Under the pieces are notes generated by a model. The model was not told the origin of the DNA and did not search any database. It worked only from the letters and a program-made list of their open reading frames with translations. The position numbers were made by a program, and so were the translations under genes. Of a DNA stretch of 64,000 nucleotides, positions 54,481 to 63,556 are shown piece by piece. This DNA comes from Pseudomonas sp. ok272 (lineage in GTDB: Bacteria; Pseudomonadota; Gammaproteobacteria; Pseudomonadales; Pseudomonadaceae). The stretch covers positions 124,001-188,000 of the forward strand of contig NZ_FOCB01000012.1 of the NCBI RefSeq assembly GCF_900109995.1, read 5' to 3'. Each line of letters opens with the position of its first letter. Positions within the stretch are counted from its first letter, which is position 1.

Positions 54481-54496
54481 CGCAAGCACTGTGCCG
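54481..54496 (-). promoter_or_regulatory. Possible sigma-54 promoter of the transglycosylase gene
   Basis: CGGCACA-N4-TTGCG on the minus strand has GG and GC at correct spacing, about 70 bp before the start. The GC palindromes lie downstream of it, which is unusual. Confidence 0.5.
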
Positions 54497-54604
54497 CAAC
54501 CTAAAAGGGTTGTTCCAAAAGGGTTTCAGGGCCGTGTCGGGACATGAGCATGGCAATTGCATAAGCCTTGCTGGCAACTGTGCTGCCGACTGTGTGAGGT
54601 CATC

Positions 54605-55039
54605 ATGAATCAGCGTCTGTGTTGTGCCCCGCGTATCCAACGCGGGTTCACCCTGCTCGAGTTGTTGGTGGTGCTGGTGGTGCTCGGGCTATTGGCCGGC
54701 ATCGTCGCACCCAAGTATTTCGCTCAATTGGGCCGCTCCGAAGTGAAAGTGGCCAAGGCGCAGATCGAGGGCCTGGGCAAGGCACTGGACCTGTACCGCC
54801 TGGAAGTCGGGCATTACCCCTCGACCGAACAGGGCTTGCAGGCGCTGGTCACCGCACCCAGCGATGAAACCCGCTGGACGGGGCCATACCTGCAGAAAAA
54901 GCTGCCTCAGGATCCCTGGGGGCGTAACTACACCTACCGCTACCCCGGTGAAAACGGCGAGTACGACCTGCTGTCCATGGGCAAGGACGGGCAACCCGGT
55001 GGCGATGGTGAAAACGCCGAAGTCACCAGTTGGCAATGA
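54605..55039 (+). CDS. gspG: GspG, major pseudopilin of type II secretion
   Basis: 144 aa from ATG at 54605 with GAGG before it. Prepilin motif IQRGFTLLELLVVLVVLGLL, then VAPKYFAQLGRSEVKVAKAQ, YPSTEQGLQALV, LPQDPWGRNYTYRYPGENGE and a Asp-rich calcium-site end (SMGKDGQPGGDGENAE), all classical for GspG. It is the best GspG of the four pilin-like proteins here and is followed 14 bases later by gspF. Confidence 0.95.
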   Translation: MNQRLCCAPRIQRGFTLLELLVVLVVLGLLAGIVAPKYFAQLGRSEVKVAKAQIEGLGKALDLYRLEVGHYPSTEQGLQALVTAPSDETRWTGPYLQKKLPQDPWGRNYTYRYPGENGEYDLLSMGKDGQPGGDGENAEVTSWQ

Positions 55040-55053
55040 CGGGAGTGACAACG

Positions 55054-56241
55054 ATGCGCTTTCATCTCAAGGCTGTCGGCAAAGCGGGCGTGGTCTCAAT
55101 GAGTGTCGAGGCCCAGGGCGATAGCGAAGCGCGGCGCATGGTCGAGGAACAGGGTATGCGGGTGGTCAGCCTGCACCCCGAGCGCCGCTGGCGAGCGTTG
55201 CATCTGCACAAGGGCGAAGCCTTCAACCTGGTGTTGTTCAGCCAGGAGCTGACGACCTTGCTCAACGCCGGCCTGCCCTTGATCGATGCGCTGGAAAGCC
55301 TGGTCGAAAAGGAAAACGCGCCCCAGGCCCGCAAAACCTTGAGTGAACTGGTTCGCCTGCTGTACGAAGGAAAGTCCTTCTCCCAGGCATTGGCCCAGTT
55401 GTCGGCGGTGTTTCCTGCGCTCTACGTTGCGCTCGTGCAATCCAGCGAGAAGACCGGGGCCGTGGGCGACGCCCTGGGCCGTTATGTCAGTTATCGCCAG
55501 CGCATGGACGAGGTACGCCAGAAGATCGTCAGCGCGTCGATTTACCCGCTGCTGCTACTGGTCGTGGGCAGTGGTGTGGTGTTGTTCTTGATGGGCTACG
55601 TGGTGCCCCGTTTCAGCCTGGTGTTTGAAGGCCTGGGTAACAATTTACCGTGGATGTCGCAGGTACTGATGAGTGGCGGGATGTTTTTGCATGCTCATCA
55701 GGGCGAGTTCTTCGGTGCCCTGGTGGCGAGCATCGTCGCCCTCACCTTCCTCCAGCGCCAGCCAGCCTTTCGCCGGGGCGTCGATCGGGTGATCGAAAAG
55801 CTCCCGGCGGTCCATCAACGCATCTTCATGTATGAACTGGCGCGATTTTATCGCTCCCTTGGCATTCTGCTGCAAGGCGGCATTCCCCTCGTCACCGCCA
55901 TGGGGATGGTCCGTGACCTGCTGACAGTCGCTTCTCGCCTGCGCCTCGACCAGGCCTGCGAACGGGTCCGCGAGGGCCTGTCGCTGTCGACCGCACTCGA
56001 ACTCAATCACTTGGTGACACCGGTATCTCTGCGCCTGCTGAGGGCCGGCGAGCAGTCCGGCAATCTGGGACAGATGATGGAACGCAGCGCCGAATTCTAC
56101 GATGAAGAAATCGGGCGCTGGATCGAATGGTTCGTGCGACTGTTTGAACCTTTGCTGATGACCTTCATCGGTCTGCTGATCGGGGTCATCGTGATTTTGA
56201 TGTACATCCCGATATTCGAACTGGCCTCGAGTATTCACTGA
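55054..56241 (+). CDS. gspF: GspF, inner-membrane platform protein
   Basis: 395 aa from ATG at 55054 (GGGAG upstream). Two T2SSF domains, about residues 65-190 and 270-390 (LFSQELTTLLNAGLPLIDAL, YPLLLLVVGSGVVLFLMGYV, ELARFYRSLGILLQGGIPLV, MTFIGLLIGVIVILMYIPIF). With GspE it drives pseudopilus growth. It and gspG supply parts missing from the 41-33 kb operon. Confidence 0.94.
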   Translation: MRFHLKAVGKAGVVSMSVEAQGDSEARRMVEEQGMRVVSLHPERRWRALHLHKGEAFNLVLFSQELTTLLNAGLPLIDALESLVEKENAPQARKTLSELVRLLYEGKSFSQALAQLSAVFPALYVALVQSSEKTGAVGDALGRYVSYRQRMDEVRQKIVSASIYPLLLLVVGSGVVLFLMGYVVPRFSLVFEGLGNNLPWMSQVLMSGGMFLHAHQGEFFGALVASIVALTFLQRQPAFRRGVDRVIEKLPAVHQRIFMYELARFYRSLGILLQGGIPLVTAMGMVRDLLTVASRLRLDQACERVREGLSLSTALELNHLVTPVSLRLLRAGEQSGNLGQMMERSAEFYDEEIGRWIEWFVRLFEPLLMTFIGLLIGVIVILMYIPIFELASSIH

Positions 56242-56428
56242 TGAAGAGGCCGGCGCGTGCCCCAAACGGATCGCTGGTGGCCACCGCCCCCTGACGTGGT
56301 GAATATGAATGCGTATTGGTAGCGACAGACTGCTCATCGGATTGTGATCCGGCACACTTGATCTGATAACAGGTCAGCGCTATTTCTTAGGCCTGCCAAC
56401 ATAATAAAAACAGCCAAGGAATACTGTG

Positions 56429-56659
56429 ATGTCCAGATTCGTTGTTGTGCCTGCGGTACCCGAGGAAACCGGATCAATGCGCAGTGGAACGCGCTTTTAC
56501 TGTACGACTGCCCCTATAGGTTTCAACATCTATGACAATGAAGCCAAATGCAGGTTGCCAGGCTGTTATCCGGCTCGAACAGAGGCTGACGGAGCCTGCA
56601 AACAGCTCAACACCGTGAGTCTTCAAAACATGAAGGCTGAAAGTTCTTACGCCCGTTGA
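56429..56659 (+). CDS. Small hypothetical protein
   Basis: 76 aa (ATG at 56429; GTG one codon earlier). AAGGAA upstream. Central part FYCTTAPIGFNIYDNEAKCR contains Cys residues and aromatic residues; no signal peptide or membrane segment. I do not recognise the family. Confidence 0.45.
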   Translation: MSRFVVVPAVPEETGSMRSGTRFYCTTAPIGFNIYDNEAKCRLPGCYPARTEADGACKQLNTVSLQNMKAESSYAR

Positions 56660-56672
56660 GACTGATATTGGT

Positions 56673-56703
56673 CTGCACTTGGGTGCAATACCCAAGTGCA
56701 GAT
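56673..56703. terminator. Perfect 13-bp hairpin
   Basis: TCTGCACTTGGGT and its exact inverse surround GCAAT. It lies between two convergent genes and probably ends one or both transcripts, although no T-run is present. Confidence 0.55.
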
Positions 56704-56716
56704 CGAGACCACCTGA

Positions 56717-57346
56717 TCACAGGTCACCCATGGGGCAACGAAGCACTCTACAAATCTCGGAAACCACCTGCATCGCTGCGTCTTCGATTGTCCCTTCATT
56801 ACGGCATAGCACCCAGCCGTGTTCCGCAGCCGCTCGTTCGAACATTTCGGTACACGCGACATGCTCTTCGTGCTTTTGGATCACTGTGCTGCCGAGTCCT
56901 CTCGAGCGTGCCGCGGCCCTTGCCCATGAAACATCAGCTGCCGTGACAACCCCGACATGCAGGTCTGGCACGCGTACGTTGCGCGCCATGTTCAACTGGA
57001 GAATCTCTGCAAACGGGACGGTGTGGCGAAAGGCAGCGTCCGACGGGTACCAGCGATCGATCAAGATGATGCTGTCAAGCGGCTGTTGAGTCAGCACATG
57101 CCGGGAAATCCAGCGACGGCTTTCAGCAAAGCGCTGACAAACAGCCCACTCCAGATCCCGGGAGGGATGTCTGGCTAATGTATTCACGAGGGCCATTGTT
57201 TCGCCCCTGTAGGGATCGCTTTTTTTCTCGCAAAGTCGAATCACTTTTTTGTTGTCTACCCTCAGTGCTTTCGTGATGGCCTCTAACAGTGTGGTTTTGC
57301 CGGTGCCCTTGGGCCCATCTAGAGACACAAACAGCGGGCGATTCAT
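56717..57346 (-). CDS. Thymidylate-kinase-like P-loop protein
   Basis: 209 aa from ATG at 57346 behind AAGGAAAG. P-loop GPKGTGKTTL near residue 12, and LIDRWYPSDAAFRHTVPF corresponds to the DRY-type motif of nucleoside monophosphate kinases. It is unlikely to be the housekeeping Tmk because the lid and TMP-site motifs diverge. Substrate unknown. Confidence 0.7.
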   Translation of the reverse strand: MNRPLFVSLDGPKGTGKTTLLEAITKALRVDNKKVIRLCEKKSDPYRGETMALVNTLARHPSRDLEWAVCQRFAESRRWISRHVLTQQPLDSIILIDRWYPSDAAFRHTVPFAEILQLNMARNVRVPDLHVGVVTAADVSWARAAARSRGLGSTVIQKHEEHVACTEMFERAAAEHGWVLCRNEGTIEDAAMQVVSEICRVLRCPMGDL

Positions 57347-57666
57347 TTCGGCTTTCCTTTGCGTGTTTGCGATAAGGAGGATGGTCAATACATGACGAGT
57401 TTAAATGCAAACTAAGCCCCTGCCCTGACGGTATTTCATATTCCGCTTCCCAAGCCCGCCGGTGATCCTCCACGGATAGCCCCAAGCCTTGCTCATGACC
57501 TGTCGACAAAGGTTTCCTCTATTGGCGGTTATCCAGCGCTTGAATTAACGTTCTACCCACCTGATCAACGCACCGAACCCAGCGCCCCCTCTGCGAGGGA
57601 CCGGCTTGATAGGCCGGTATTCATTGCGCAACACCAGCAAGGAAGTTAACCAGCTGACGAATTAAA
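57347..57666. other. Intergenic region before the efflux operon
   Basis: 320 bases without a credible gene. A short inverted repeat ACCGGC-N7-GCCGGT at 57600-57618 could be an operator for the efflux genes. Confidence 0.5.
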
Positions 57667-59235
57667 GTGAATATCAAAGAGCAGCCTTGCCAGCGTGTAT
57701 CGGAACCGCAACAGGTGACGCGAACCTGTGCGCTTTGTCGACAATCACACCTGCTGGTTCCGCTGAGCCTGCTGTGCATGGCCCTCGCGGGCTGTACCGT
57801 GGGACCTGACTTCGTACGGCCCGATGTGGCCACGAATGCCGACTACTCACGCGAACAGCTCACAACCACCGCCCAGGCAGACATCGCTGCCGGCGGCGCA
57901 GCACAGCGGTTGGTTGCCGGGATGGACATTCCCGGGCAATGGTGGACGCTGTTCCGCTCACCCTCACTCAATGCCTTGGTCGAAGAAGCACTGCGCGCTA
58001 ACCCGGATGTCAGTGCCGCTCAGGCAGCATTGCGCCAGGCCAACGAGTTGGTCTATGCCGACCAGGCGGCGCTGTTCCCTTCGGTGAGTGGCAATGTGTC
58101 GAAAACCCGCGAGAAAGTATCGGGGGTCGCATCGGGCTTCCCGACGTCGCCCATTCTCACGGTGAGTTCGGCGTCACTGAGTGTGTCCTATGCCCCGGAC
58201 GTATTTGGTGGCACTCGTCGGCAAATCGAATCCTCCACCGCGCAAGCCGAATACGAGCGCTTCCAGTTGGAAGCGACCTACCTCACCTTGTCCGCCAATG
58301 TGGTCAATACCGCCGTTAGCTTGGCGTCTGTGCGCGATCAAGTGGTCGCCACCGAAGCCATCATCCGGCTCCAGAGTGAACAACTGGACCTGCTGGATGC
58401 CCAGCGGCGGCTGGGCGCGATCGCGGATACCGACGTCCTCACACAACAGACCGCACTGGCACAAACGCGTGCCACCTTGCCGCCGCTGCAGAAGCAATTG
58501 GCACAGACTCGCAACCAATTGATGGCCTACCTCGGCCGGTTCCCCAATCAAGACCAGGGCGAGCGCTTCAACCTGGCCTCCCTGCACCTGTCGCAAGCAC
58601 TGCCGGTCAGCCTGCCCTCGGCAATCGTTGGCCAGCGGCCCGATGTGCGTTCGGCACAGGCGCAACTGCATCAGGCCAGCGCCAACATTGGCGTGGCCAC
58701 CGCCAATCAGCTACCCCAGTTCAGCATTACCGGGACCTTGGGCTCGACGGTGGCGGGCGGCACCCAGCTGTTTTCGGCGGGCAGCGGCGTCTGGAGTCTC
58801 GTGGGATCGATCGTCCAACCCCTGTTTGATGCCGGCAAGCTCGAACACCGCAAACGCGCAGCCGTCGCGGCTTATGACGAGTCGGCGGCCCGCTACCGTG
58901 GCACCGTGGTGGCCGCGTTCCAGGATGTCGCCAATGCGCTCCGGGCCCTGGAAGCCGACGCCGATGCGCTCAACCAGCAGGTCGCGGCTGAACGCTCCGC
59001 GCAAGCCAGCCTTGACCTGGTGCAAGCACAATTCCGACTCGGGGCCGTGGCGTACATCAACCTGCTCACGGCACAACAAACCTACCAAAACACCGTGCTG
59101 GCCCGCGTCAAGGCACAGGCCGCCCGATACAGCGATACCACCGCCCTCTTCCAGGCATTGGGTGGCGGTTGGTGGAACCGGACTGACGTGAACCCCGCGA
59201 CAGCCGGCAGCCCTGATCGCTTCGGCCTGCCGTAG
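57667..59235 (+). CDS. RND efflux outer-membrane lipoprotein (NodT/OprM family)
   Basis: 522 aa from GTG at 57667 (start uncertain, weak ribosome site). Lipobox LAGC near residue 42 (MALAGCTVGPDFVRP), then two outer-membrane efflux repeats (NPDVSAAQAALRQANELVYA, RPDVRSAQAQLHQASANIGV). It forms the TolC-like exit duct of the pump encoded by the next two genes. Confidence 0.92.
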   Translation: MNIKEQPCQRVSEPQQVTRTCALCRQSHLLVPLSLLCMALAGCTVGPDFVRPDVATNADYSREQLTTTAQADIAAGGAAQRLVAGMDIPGQWWTLFRSPSLNALVEEALRANPDVSAAQAALRQANELVYADQAALFPSVSGNVSKTREKVSGVASGFPTSPILTVSSASLSVSYAPDVFGGTRRQIESSTAQAEYERFQLEATYLTLSANVVNTAVSLASVRDQVVATEAIIRLQSEQLDLLDAQRRLGAIADTDVLTQQTALAQTRATLPPLQKQLAQTRNQLMAYLGRFPNQDQGERFNLASLHLSQALPVSLPSAIVGQRPDVRSAQAQLHQASANIGVATANQLPQFSITGTLGSTVAGGTQLFSAGSGVWSLVGSIVQPLFDAGKLEHRKRAAVAAYDESAARYRGTVVAAFQDVANALRALEADADALNQQVAAERSAQASLDLVQAQFRLGAVAYINLLTAQQTYQNTVLARVKAQAARYSDTTALFQALGGGWWNRTDVNPATAGSPDRFGLP

Positions 59236-59281
59236 CGGCACGGTTCGACGCAACGGCGTCATTGAAACAGTGAGAACAGCC

Positions 59282-60463
59282 ATGGCTGATATCGAGACCA
59301 CCTCTGCCCCGTCACCCCAGCCGAGCGCAAAACGTCGACTGTGGCGCCCGATGTTGATCATGCTCGTCGTGGTCCTGGTGATTGTGGCGATCATCGCCGG
59401 GGTGAAGTTTGCGCAGATTTCAGCGTTGATGGCCCAGGCGAAAGTCCCCTTGCCCGCCGCCGTCGTGACGGCCATGCACGTCCCCTTCGACGATTGGCAA
59501 CCCAGTGTCTCCGCCGTGGGGTCAATGAAGGCAGTCAGGGGGGTGGATGTGACCACTGAAGTGGGTGGCATCGTGCGCACCATCGGCTTCAAGCCCGGCC
59601 AGGACGTCGAGGCCCAGGCGATGCTCGTACAGTTGAATGCCGACTCGGACATCGCACAACTTCACTCGCTGGAGGCCACTGCGGACTTGGCGGTGATCGT
59701 GCTCAAGCGCGACAAGGCCCAATTGGCCGTGAACGCGGTGTCGCAAGCCCAGGTTGATACGGATACCGCAGACTTGAAGGCCAAGCTCGCCGCCGCAGAA
59801 CAACAGCGGGCGCTGGTGGCGAAAAAAACCATCCGCGCACCGTTTGCCGGACGTATCGGGATTACCAGCGTCAACCCCGGCCAATACCTCAACCCCGGCG
59901 ACAAAATCGCCACGCTGCAAACCTTCGATCCGATCTACATCGACTTCACCGTGCCCCAGACCCAGTTGGAGGCCATCGCCATCGGGCAACAGGTCTCGGT
60001 GACGGCCGACGGGCTGTCCAACCAAACCTTCGCAGGCCGGATCAGCACCATCGACACTCAATTCGACGCGACCACGCGCAACATCACCGTAGAAGCGACC
60101 GTGGACAACCCCAAGCAAAGCCTGGTTCCCGGGATGTTCGCCCGCGCGATTGTCAACGCCGGCACACCGCTGCGCTACCTCACCGTTCCGCAGACGGCGA
60201 TCACCTACAACCCTTACGGCACCACGGTGTTCATCGCGATATCGAACAAGAACGACAAGGGTGAGGAAGTGCTGACCGCACACCAAACCTTTATCAAGAC
60301 CGGGCGCACCCGGGGTGACCAAGTCGCGATTGTGTCCGGTGTGAAGGAAGGCGACCTGTTGATCACCAGCGGCCAGATGAAGCTGAAAAATGGCTCGCCG
60401 GTGCAGATCAACAACAGCGCCGCGCCACTCAACGAGCCCACCCCGACTCCCCAAGAACATTAA
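59282..60463 (+). CDS. RND efflux periplasmic adaptor (MFP)
   Basis: 393 aa from ATG at 59282. N-terminal membrane anchor (LIMLVVVLVIVAIIAGVKF), lipoyl halves (VTTEVGGIVRTIGFKPGQDV and IRAPFAGRIGITSVNPGQYL) around a short coiled coil, then barrel and membrane-proximal domains. It bridges the permease and the outer-membrane duct. Ten bases from the permease gene. Confidence 0.93.
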   Translation: MADIETTSAPSPQPSAKRRLWRPMLIMLVVVLVIVAIIAGVKFAQISALMAQAKVPLPAAVVTAMHVPFDDWQPSVSAVGSMKAVRGVDVTTEVGGIVRTIGFKPGQDVEAQAMLVQLNADSDIAQLHSLEATADLAVIVLKRDKAQLAVNAVSQAQVDTDTADLKAKLAAAEQQRALVAKKTIRAPFAGRIGITSVNPGQYLNPGDKIATLQTFDPIYIDFTVPQTQLEAIAIGQQVSVTADGLSNQTFAGRISTIDTQFDATTRNITVEATVDNPKQSLVPGMFARAIVNAGTPLRYLTVPQTAITYNPYGTTVFIAISNKNDKGEEVLTAHQTFIKTGRTRGDQVAIVSGVKEGDLLITSGQMKLKNGSPVQINNSAAPLNEPTPTPQEH

Positions 60464-60472
60464 GGGTGTCCC

Positions 60473-63400
60473 ATGAAGCTTACCGATACCTTTATTCAGC
60501 GACCGGTCTGGGCCGTGGTGGTCTCGCTGTTCATCTTGATCCTGGGGCTGCGCTCGATCTTTGAGTTGCCGGTGAATCAATGGCCACGCACCGAAAATGC
60601 CGTGGTCACCATCACCACCGCCTACTACGGTGCGGACGCGGCCACGGTGGCCGGTTTTATCACCCAGCCACTGGAATCGGCCATCGCCCAGGCCCAGGGC
60701 ATCGACTACTTGTCCTCGTCGAGCATCACCGGGGTCTCGACCATCACCGCGACGCTGCGGCTCAACTATGACGCCAGCAAGGCGCTCACCGAGATCAATA
60801 CCCAGGTCAACTCGGTCAAGAACCAACTGCCGGCACAGTCCCAGGAGCCGGTGCTGACGGTCGCGGTCGGACAGACCACGGACGCCATGTACCTGGGCTT
60901 CTACAGTGACACGCTGGCGACCAACAACATCACGGATTACCTGGTGCGGGTGGTCAAACCCAAGCTGGACTCGATCCAGGGCGTGCAAACTGCGGAGATT
61001 CTTGGCGGACGCCAGTTCGCCCTGCGCGCCTGGCTTGACCCGGACAAACTGGCGGCGCATAGCGTGACCGCGCAGGACGTGTCCACCGCCCTGGCCAACA
61101 ACAACTACCTGTCGGCCGTCGGCTCGACCCGGGGGCAAATGGTCACGGTCGACCTGACCGCCGGAACCGACTTGCACACGGTGGATGAGTTCAAGCGGCT
61201 GGTGGTCAAACAAAAAGGCGATGCACTGGTGCACCTGGAGGATGTCGCAACCGTCACGCTGGGCGCGGAAAGCTACGACAGCAGCGTGGCGTTTTCCGGC
61301 AAGCGTTCGGTGTTCATCGGCATCAAGGTAGCGCCCAACGCGAACATCCTGACGGTCGCCAGCAGCGTGCGCGAGGCATTTCCCGAGCTACAATCGCAAT
61401 TGCCCACCGGGGTGCGCGGCGACATCGTCTATGACTCCACAGCGTTCATCAATACCTCGATTGTCGAGGTGGTGAAGACCCTGGTTGAGGCGATGATCAT
61501 TGTCTCGGTCGTCATCTACCTGTTCCTCGGCTCATTCCGGGCCGTGGTTGTACCGTTGGTGGCGATCCCGCTGTCGCTGGTCGGGACGTTCTTCGTCATG
61601 TTCCTGCTGGGTTACTCCATCAACCTGCTGACCCTGCTCGCCCTGGTGTTGGCGATCGGCTTGGTGGTGGACGATGCGATTATCGTGGTCGAGAACGTCG
61701 ACCGGCATATCAAGGAGGAAGGCAAAGGTGTGCTGGAGGCCGCGCTGATCGCGGCGCGGGAACTGGGTGGCCCGATCATCGCGATGACGGTGGTGTTGAT
61801 TGCCGCGTATGTGCCCATTGGCCTGCGCAGTGGTCTCACGGGCGCATTGTTCAAGGAGTTTTGTTTCTCGTTGGCGGGTGCGGTAACCGTGTCGGCCGTG
61901 GTGGCCTTGACCCTTTCGCCGATGATGACCTCCCGGCTGTTCAAGTCCGGCCAGGAAGAAGGTCGCTTCGCCCGTCGACTCGATCAGTACTTCGACTGGC
62001 TGCGGGGGCGCTATCACCGCGTCCTGTCAGCGGGCTTGAACATCTGGCCGGTGCTGGTGACGTTTGGCTTTGTGCTGTTCCTGCTGGTCGCCGCCAGCGG
62101 CATCACCGCCAAAAGCGAACTATCGCCGACCGAGGACCAAGGGTTGGTGTTCATGCAGATCAAAGGCGCACCGACGGCGTCGCCCCAACAGATGGAGCGC
62201 ATTGCCGACCAGGCCTTCCAGATCGCCAACAAAGAGCCGGAGTACGCGCAAATGTTCCAGTTGACCGGGCTGCCCGCACTCAATCAGGGCCTGGGCGGGG
62301 TGCTGCTCAAATCCTGGGGTGATCGGAAGCGCTCACAAGCCGAGCTGGTGCTGGACCTGCAACAAAAGTGGAGCCAGGTACCGGGCGCAACCATCGCCGC
62401 ATTCCCCCTGCCCTCGCTGCCGGGAGCCCAAGGCTTGCCGGTGCAATATGTCATCACCACCACCGACTCGGTGGAAAACCTCAATGAAGTCGCCCAGGCG
62501 ATGATGGATGAAGCCCAGAAGCAACAGCTGTTCTGGTTCGCGGACATGGATTTGAAGATGGACAAGCCACAAGCCAAGTTGGTGGTTGACCGGGAAAAAA
62601 TTGCCGCCCTGGGCATGACCCAGGCAGACGTCGGTGCCGCCCTTTCGGCCGCCCTGGGGGGCAACTACGTGAATTACTTCTCGACCGCCGGGCGCTCTTA
62701 CAAAGTGATTCCCCAGGTGTTGCAGGTTGATCGCCTGAACCCGGAGCAAATCCTCGACTACTACATCCGCACGCCCTCCGGGGCCATGATCCCGGCACGC
62801 ACGGTGGCGCATATCGAGACCTCAACGCAGCCTGAATCGATCAACCACTTCCAGCAACTCAACTCGGCGACCCTGTCGGGCGTCAGTGGCGTGGCCCAAG
62901 GCGAACTGCTGGCCAAACTCGACACGATGCTCAATACCCTTGCGCCGTCGGGCTACACCTCAGACTTCTCCGGCGAGTCGCGGCAATTCGTCCAGGAGTC
63001 GGGCGGGTTTGTCGGGCTGCTGCTGTTCTCGATTCTCATCGTCTACCTGGCCCTGGCGTTCCAGTTCGAGAGCTTCCGCGACCCGGTGGTGATCCTGTTC
63101 TCGGTGCCGCCAGCGCTGTTTGGTGCGTTGGCGTTCATCACCATGGGATACGCCTCCATCAACGTGTACACCCAGGTCGGCCTGGTGACGCTGCTGGGGC
63201 TGATCACCAAGCACGGGATCCTGATCGTGCAGTTTGCCAACGAGCTACAGCGCGCAGGTCGCAGTAAGCGTGAGGCGATTGAAGAGGCCGCGGCCGTTCG
63301 CCTGCGGCCGATCCTGATGACCACGGCCGCGATGGTGCTGGGCGTGGTGCCACTCGTCTGGGCCTCCGGTGCCGGGGCCGCGGGGCGCCATGACATGGGC

Positions 63401-63529
63401 CTGGTGATCTTCGCCGGGCTGTCGATCGGCACCGTGCTGACGCTGTTCATGGTGCCGGCCATGTACCTGTTCATTGGCGCCACGCACCACCAGGAAACCG
63501 AGCGGCCGCTCCCTGGCCAGCCGGCCTGA
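60473..63529 (+). CDS. RND multidrug efflux permease (HAE1 family)
   Basis: 1018 aa with the twelve-helix RND fold. Typical motifs: FIQRPVWAVVVSLFILILGL at the start, PRTENAVVTITTAYYGADA, proton-relay Asp pair in AIGLVVDDAIIVVENVDRH, and Lys in GLITKHGILIVQFANELQRA. It resembles MexI/MexW-type permeases. Substrate and regulator cannot be told from this window. Confidence 0.93.
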   Translation: MKLTDTFIQRPVWAVVVSLFILILGLRSIFELPVNQWPRTENAVVTITTAYYGADAATVAGFITQPLESAIAQAQGIDYLSSSSITGVSTITATLRLNYDASKALTEINTQVNSVKNQLPAQSQEPVLTVAVGQTTDAMYLGFYSDTLATNNITDYLVRVVKPKLDSIQGVQTAEILGGRQFALRAWLDPDKLAAHSVTAQDVSTALANNNYLSAVGSTRGQMVTVDLTAGTDLHTVDEFKRLVVKQKGDALVHLEDVATVTLGAESYDSSVAFSGKRSVFIGIKVAPNANILTVASSVREAFPELQSQLPTGVRGDIVYDSTAFINTSIVEVVKTLVEAMIIVSVVIYLFLGSFRAVVVPLVAIPLSLVGTFFVMFLLGYSINLLTLLALVLAIGLVVDDAIIVVENVDRHIKEEGKGVLEAALIAARELGGPIIAMTVVLIAAYVPIGLRSGLTGALFKEFCFSLAGAVTVSAVVALTLSPMMTSRLFKSGQEEGRFARRLDQYFDWLRGRYHRVLSAGLNIWPVLVTFGFVLFLLVAASGITAKSELSPTEDQGLVFMQIKGAPTASPQQMERIADQAFQIANKEPEYAQMFQLTGLPALNQGLGGVLLKSWGDRKRSQAELVLDLQQKWSQVPGATIAAFPLPSLPGAQGLPVQYVITTTDSVENLNEVAQAMMDEAQKQQLFWFADMDLKMDKPQAKLVVDREKIAALGMTQADVGAALSAALGGNYVNYFSTAGRSYKVIPQVLQVDRLNPEQILDYYIRTPSGAMIPARTVAHIETSTQPESINHFQQLNSATLSGVSGVAQGELLAKLDTMLNTLAPSGYTSDFSGESRQFVQESGGFVGLLLFSILIVYLALAFQFESFRDPVVILFSVPPALFGALAFITMGYASINVYTQVGLVTLLGLITKHGILIVQFANELQRAGRSKREAIEEAAAVRLRPILMTTAAMVLGVVPLVWASGAGAAGRHDMGLVIFAGLSIGTVLTLFMVPAMYLFIGATHHQETERPLPGQPA

Positions 63530-63556
63530 GTCGAGCGTCAAGCGTGCTGGCGACAC

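Noticed and set aside
54572..54587. Sigma-54-like TGGCAAC-N4-CTGCC upstream of gspG
   Set aside because: Transcription would begin about seven bases before the ATG, leaving no room for the GAGG ribosome site. Kept only as a note.
57123..57509. 128-codon minus-strand frame upstream of the kinase-like gene
   Set aside because: It overlaps the kinase start in another frame, has no ribosome site and shows no protein-like pattern.
59522..61234. 570-codon frame antisense to the efflux adaptor and permease
   Set aside because: Low-complexity Gly/Arg/His composition and full overlap with two recognisable RND genes mark it as a shadow.
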